The notes beneath the pieces are model-generated. The model had not been told where the DNA came from, searched no databases, and was given only the letters and a program-made list of their open reading frames with translations. Of a stretch of 35,489 nt of DNA, positions 33,701 through 35,489 are shown piece by piece. The translations under genes and the position numbers were made by a program. This stretch comes from an uncultured Isosphaeraceae bacterium. Its GTDB lineage: Bacteria; Planctomycetota; Planctomycetia; Isosphaerales; Isosphaeraceae. The stretch is from assembly GCA_937858365.1 (NCBI GenBank), contig CALLYK010000548.1, positions 1 to 35,489 of the forward strand, written 5' to 3'. The first letter of the stretch is position 1. Each line of letters starts with the position of its first letter.

Positions 33701-34690
33701 TTACGGAATATACAAGAATTCCTTGGAATTGAACAAGACATGGGCCACGGCCGACCAAACGTCAGGGTCGTCGCGACCCTGGACGAAATCGCCGAGGGCG
33801 GCGACTTCCTCGGGTGTCGCCTCACGTCCGAACGCGGCGCGGTACATGGCATTCACGCGGGCCTGGACGGTCCGTTCGGGGCCCTCCAGAGTGTGTCGGG
33901 CCCAGCGTTTCGCCTCGTCGGTCACGAATGGGTCGTTGAGCAAGATGAGCGCCTGCGCGGGCACGTTCGAGACGTTGCGCCGCCCCATCGTGTTGAACGG
34001 GATCGGCGTGTCGAACGCGAGCAGGAAGGGCGACAGGAAATTGCGCCGGACTTCGAGATAGAGCGAGCGACGGCCGGCGCCGTCGAGCGGCCCGCTCTTG
34101 TCCGGCTTGCCGCGACCCTGCATGAACGGAGTGAGATGGACCGGCACGCTCGGCCCGAATTGGGTCCGATCCAGCCGGCCCGAAACCAAGAGCATGGCGT
34201 CGCGCAGGGCCTCTCCCTGAAGCCGGCGCACTCGGGCGCGATGGAGGAGGACGTTGTCGGGTCCCTTCTCATCGCTCAATGCGTCCGCGCGGCTGCTCAT
34301 ACGATAGGTGGACGAGAGCACGATCATGCGCACCAGGCGTTTCGTCGACCAACCCTCGCGGACGAAGCGATCGGCCAGAAAGTCGAGAAGCTCGGGATGG
34401 CTTGGCCGCTCGCCGAGCACGCCGAAGTTGTCCACCGAGGCCACGATCCCGCGCCCGAAGAGGTGGTGCCAAACGCGGTTGACAAACACCCGAGCGGTGA
34501 GCGGATTGGCCGCCGAGGCGACCTGCTCGGCCAGTTCGCGACGACCGCTCGTCTCGCTCGAGCAGGCGAGTGGGTCATCCCCCGCGATCGCTTCCAGAAA
34601 ACGTCGGGGGACGGTTCGAGCAGGGGCCCGCGAGTTCCCACGAATCAGGAGCGGCTCATCCACGCCGTTGCCCTCGACCATCGCGGGCGC
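33701..34690 (-). CDS. DUF1553 protein, 5' part missing at an apparent junction
   Basis: The visible 326-329 residues are the C-terminal DUF1553 domain: AMVEGNGVDEPLLIRGNS, PRRFLEAIAGDD, NPLTARVFVNRVWHHLFGRGIVASVDNFG, GERPSHPELLDFLA, LVRMIVLSSTYRMSS and RRLQGEALRDAML. A complete protein would have several hundred further residues (signal peptide, often a cytochrome-like CxxCH segment, DUF1549). The Met of AMVEGNG is an internal residue of the family, not a start. Upstream of about 34690 the frame no longer resembles the family, and an unrelated gene in another frame begins. The gene is therefore cut by the junction rather than naturally short. It is in an operon with the DUF1501 gene (4-base gap). 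Confidence 0.85.
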   Translation of the reverse strand, partial: APAMVEGNGVDEPLLIRGNSRAPARTVPRRFLEAIAGDDPLACSSETSGRRELAEQVASAANPLTARVFVNRVWHHLFGRGIVASVDNFGVLGERPSHPELLDFLADRFVREGWSTKRLVRMIVLSSTYRMSSRADALSDEKGPDNVLLHRARVRRLQGEALRDAMLLVSGRLDRTQFGPSVPVHLTPFMQGRGKPDKSGPLDGAGRRSLYLEVRRNFLSPFLLAFDTPIPFNTMGRRNVSNVPAQALILLNDPFVTDEAKRWARHTLEGPERTVQARVNAMYRAAFGREATPEEVAALGDFVQGRDDPDVWSAVAHVLFNSKEFLYIP

Positions 34691-34692
34691 CG
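34682..34692. other. Apparent chimeric junction between unrelated sequences
   Basis: Left of this point the minus strand encodes DUF1553 in frame (AMVEGNG). Right of it the same strand encodes methylmalonyl-CoA epimerase in another frame (HFLAHGAR). Both genes lose the part that should lie on the other side: DUF1553 its N-terminal domains and the epimerase its C-terminal 30-40 residues. A GC-rich stretch (GCGCCCGCG) fits both reading frames, consistent with a join at microhomology. Confidence 0.7.
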
Positions 34693-35009
34693 TGCGCGAG
34701 GAAGTGGGCGTGCGCGGCGGCGCAGTCGTCGACCCGGTAGCCCACGTGGTGCAGTCCTTCGCCCCGCTTCTCGATGGCCTTGGCGATCGGCGAATCGGGC
34801 CGGGTGGCGGCCGTGAGCTGGATGTAGCTGTCGGCCACCTTCACCAGCGCCTCCTCGACGCCGTCGGACTCGACGACCTCACGATGGGCGACGGTGGCGC
34901 CGAAGGCCCGCTGGTAGTAGTCGACCGCGGCGTCGAGGTCGCGCACCGCGATGGCGACGTGGTCGATCTCGGTCAGCAGACCGGATGTGGCGTCGGGGTT
35001 CTCGCTCAT
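34692..35009 (-). CDS. mce: Methylmalonyl-CoA epimerase, C-terminally truncated at the junction
   Basis: This enzyme interconverts (R)- and (S)-methylmalonyl-CoA in propionate metabolism. ATG 35009 follows GAGGAGA with 6-base spacing. LTEIDHVAIAVRDLDAAVDYYQRAFGATVAHREVV is the family opening with the metal-binding His, VKVADSYIQLTAA follows, and GEGLHHVGYRVDDCAAAHAHFLAHGAR carries the second metal His region. After that the frame runs into DUF1553 sequence and stops at 34656, so about the last quarter (with the metal-binding Glu near the C-terminus) is missing. The style resembles actinobacterial epimerases. It is probably from a different organism than the rest of the window. Confidence 0.8.
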
Positions 35010-35094
35010 GTCGTCTCTCCTCGTTCTCAGTGCGCGGTGCCGGAGCGGCCGGTGAGAAAACAGCAGTCGGCGCAGGATCTACCGGCTCGAGTGA

Positions 35095-35489
35095 GCCAGT
35101 TCTATCGCCGCTGCTACCGCCCCGGTGAGTCCCAATTCCACGCCATCATCCATGCGGTCGAACACCCCGCGAGCGGCGTGATCGCCTTCTCAGGCCCGAT
35201 GTATCGGGCGGACGGCGGATTTCCCGTCACGCGCATCGCTACGGTAGCTTCGGATGGCCTCGTGACCCTGCTGGGAACCGGTTCCAGTAATGACACTGAT
35301 CCGCAGTGGTCGCCGGATGGGCGTTGGTTGGCCTTCCTCTCGGACCGCGCCAGCGGCGAGGGTAACTTTCAACTCTTTCTCGCTCCCGCTGACACGCCTG
35401 GAGAGGCGGTGGCGCCCACCGTGTTGGCGGGCGAAGCGGTGGAGAGCTTTGCCTGGTCGGCCGACAGCCGCCGCATCTCGGCCGGCTCG
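35095..35489 (+). CDS. S9-type peptidase / TolB-like beta-propeller protein, N-terminal fragment
   Basis: An open frame from 35095 runs off the right edge. NDTDPQWSPDGRWLAFLSDRASGEGNFQLFLAPAD is a WD40-like/TolB propeller blade, and ESFAWSADSRRISAGS starts the next blade. This arrangement is typical of the N-terminal propeller of acylaminoacyl-peptidase or prolyl-oligopeptidase (S9) enzymes. The catalytic domain would lie beyond the window. No convincing start codon or ribosome site is seen: in-frame stops lie at 35053 and 35092, and the first in-frame ATG (35200) would remove conserved-looking sequence. The 5' end may therefore also be cut. Its codon use is less GC-biased than its neighbours (AGT, AAT, ACT, TTT). 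Confidence 0.6.

Overview
The window is high-GC bacterial DNA, most likely from a member of the Planctomycetota (an Isosphaerales-like lineage would fit). The grounds are two DUF1501 proteins with twin-arginine-type leaders, a DUF1553 gene directly upstream of one of them, a transmembrane Ser/Thr kinase with a zinc-ribbon N-terminus, a GldA/GldFG-type ABC system with a DUF4340 partner, and many exported or membrane proteins of unknown role. The taxonomic call is inference from gene content. No rRNA, tRNA, CRISPR array or insertion sequence was recognised.

Layout. 1-810: two small exported proteins of unknown function; one has its start codon separated from its reading frame by a triplicated AAGC tetranucleotide. 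1050-1095: a REP-like inverted repeat. 1138-5247: receptor-type kinase, DUF1501 protein and membrane-anchored SGNH-like protein, all on the minus strand. 5322-18840: a cyanophycin-type locus. DUF1854 and an ABC exporter (minus strand, ATGA overlap) diverge from two tandem cphA paralogues of about 620 residues. These are followed by a convergent KimA/APC-type permease, a multi-pass DUF1624/HGSNAT-like acyltransferase and a full-length cyanophycin synthetase (898 residues). A SET-domain methyltransferase follows. 19494-22142: small ferredoxin, membrane SGNH/TPR protein, VOC-family protein. 22174-25612 (minus): ilvN, an FkbM methyltransferase, ilvC and a zinc-ribbon membrane protein, apparently one operon. 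25796-26740: NodB polysaccharide deacetylase. 26916-32221: ABC ATPase, GldF-GldG fusion and DUF4340 protein. 32248-34681 (minus): DUF1553 (5' end missing) and DUF1501.

The most interesting part is the cyanophycin locus. The full-length CphA has intact ATP-grasp and Mur-ligase sites plus an HxxEH motif in its N domain. The two tandem paralogues keep the ATP-grasp nucleotide/metal residues but have lost the N-domain HxxEH motif, replaced the NLSTGG substrate loop by AHT[DE][ST]G, and retain only a truncated Mur-ligase relic without a P-loop. Together with the ABC exporter and DUF1854 protein, this suggests a modified or secreted isopeptide chemistry built around cyanophycin. No cyanophycinase or isoaspartyl dipeptidase is present in the window.

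The last 800 bases look foreign. At about 34682-34692 the planctomycete DUF1553 gene runs directly into the middle of a methylmalonyl-CoA epimerase gene, in another frame and lacking that gene's C-terminus. The end of the window holds the N-terminal part of a WD40/S9-peptidase-like protein without a clear start. This is best read as an assembly chimera, so neighbourhood conclusions should stop near 34680.
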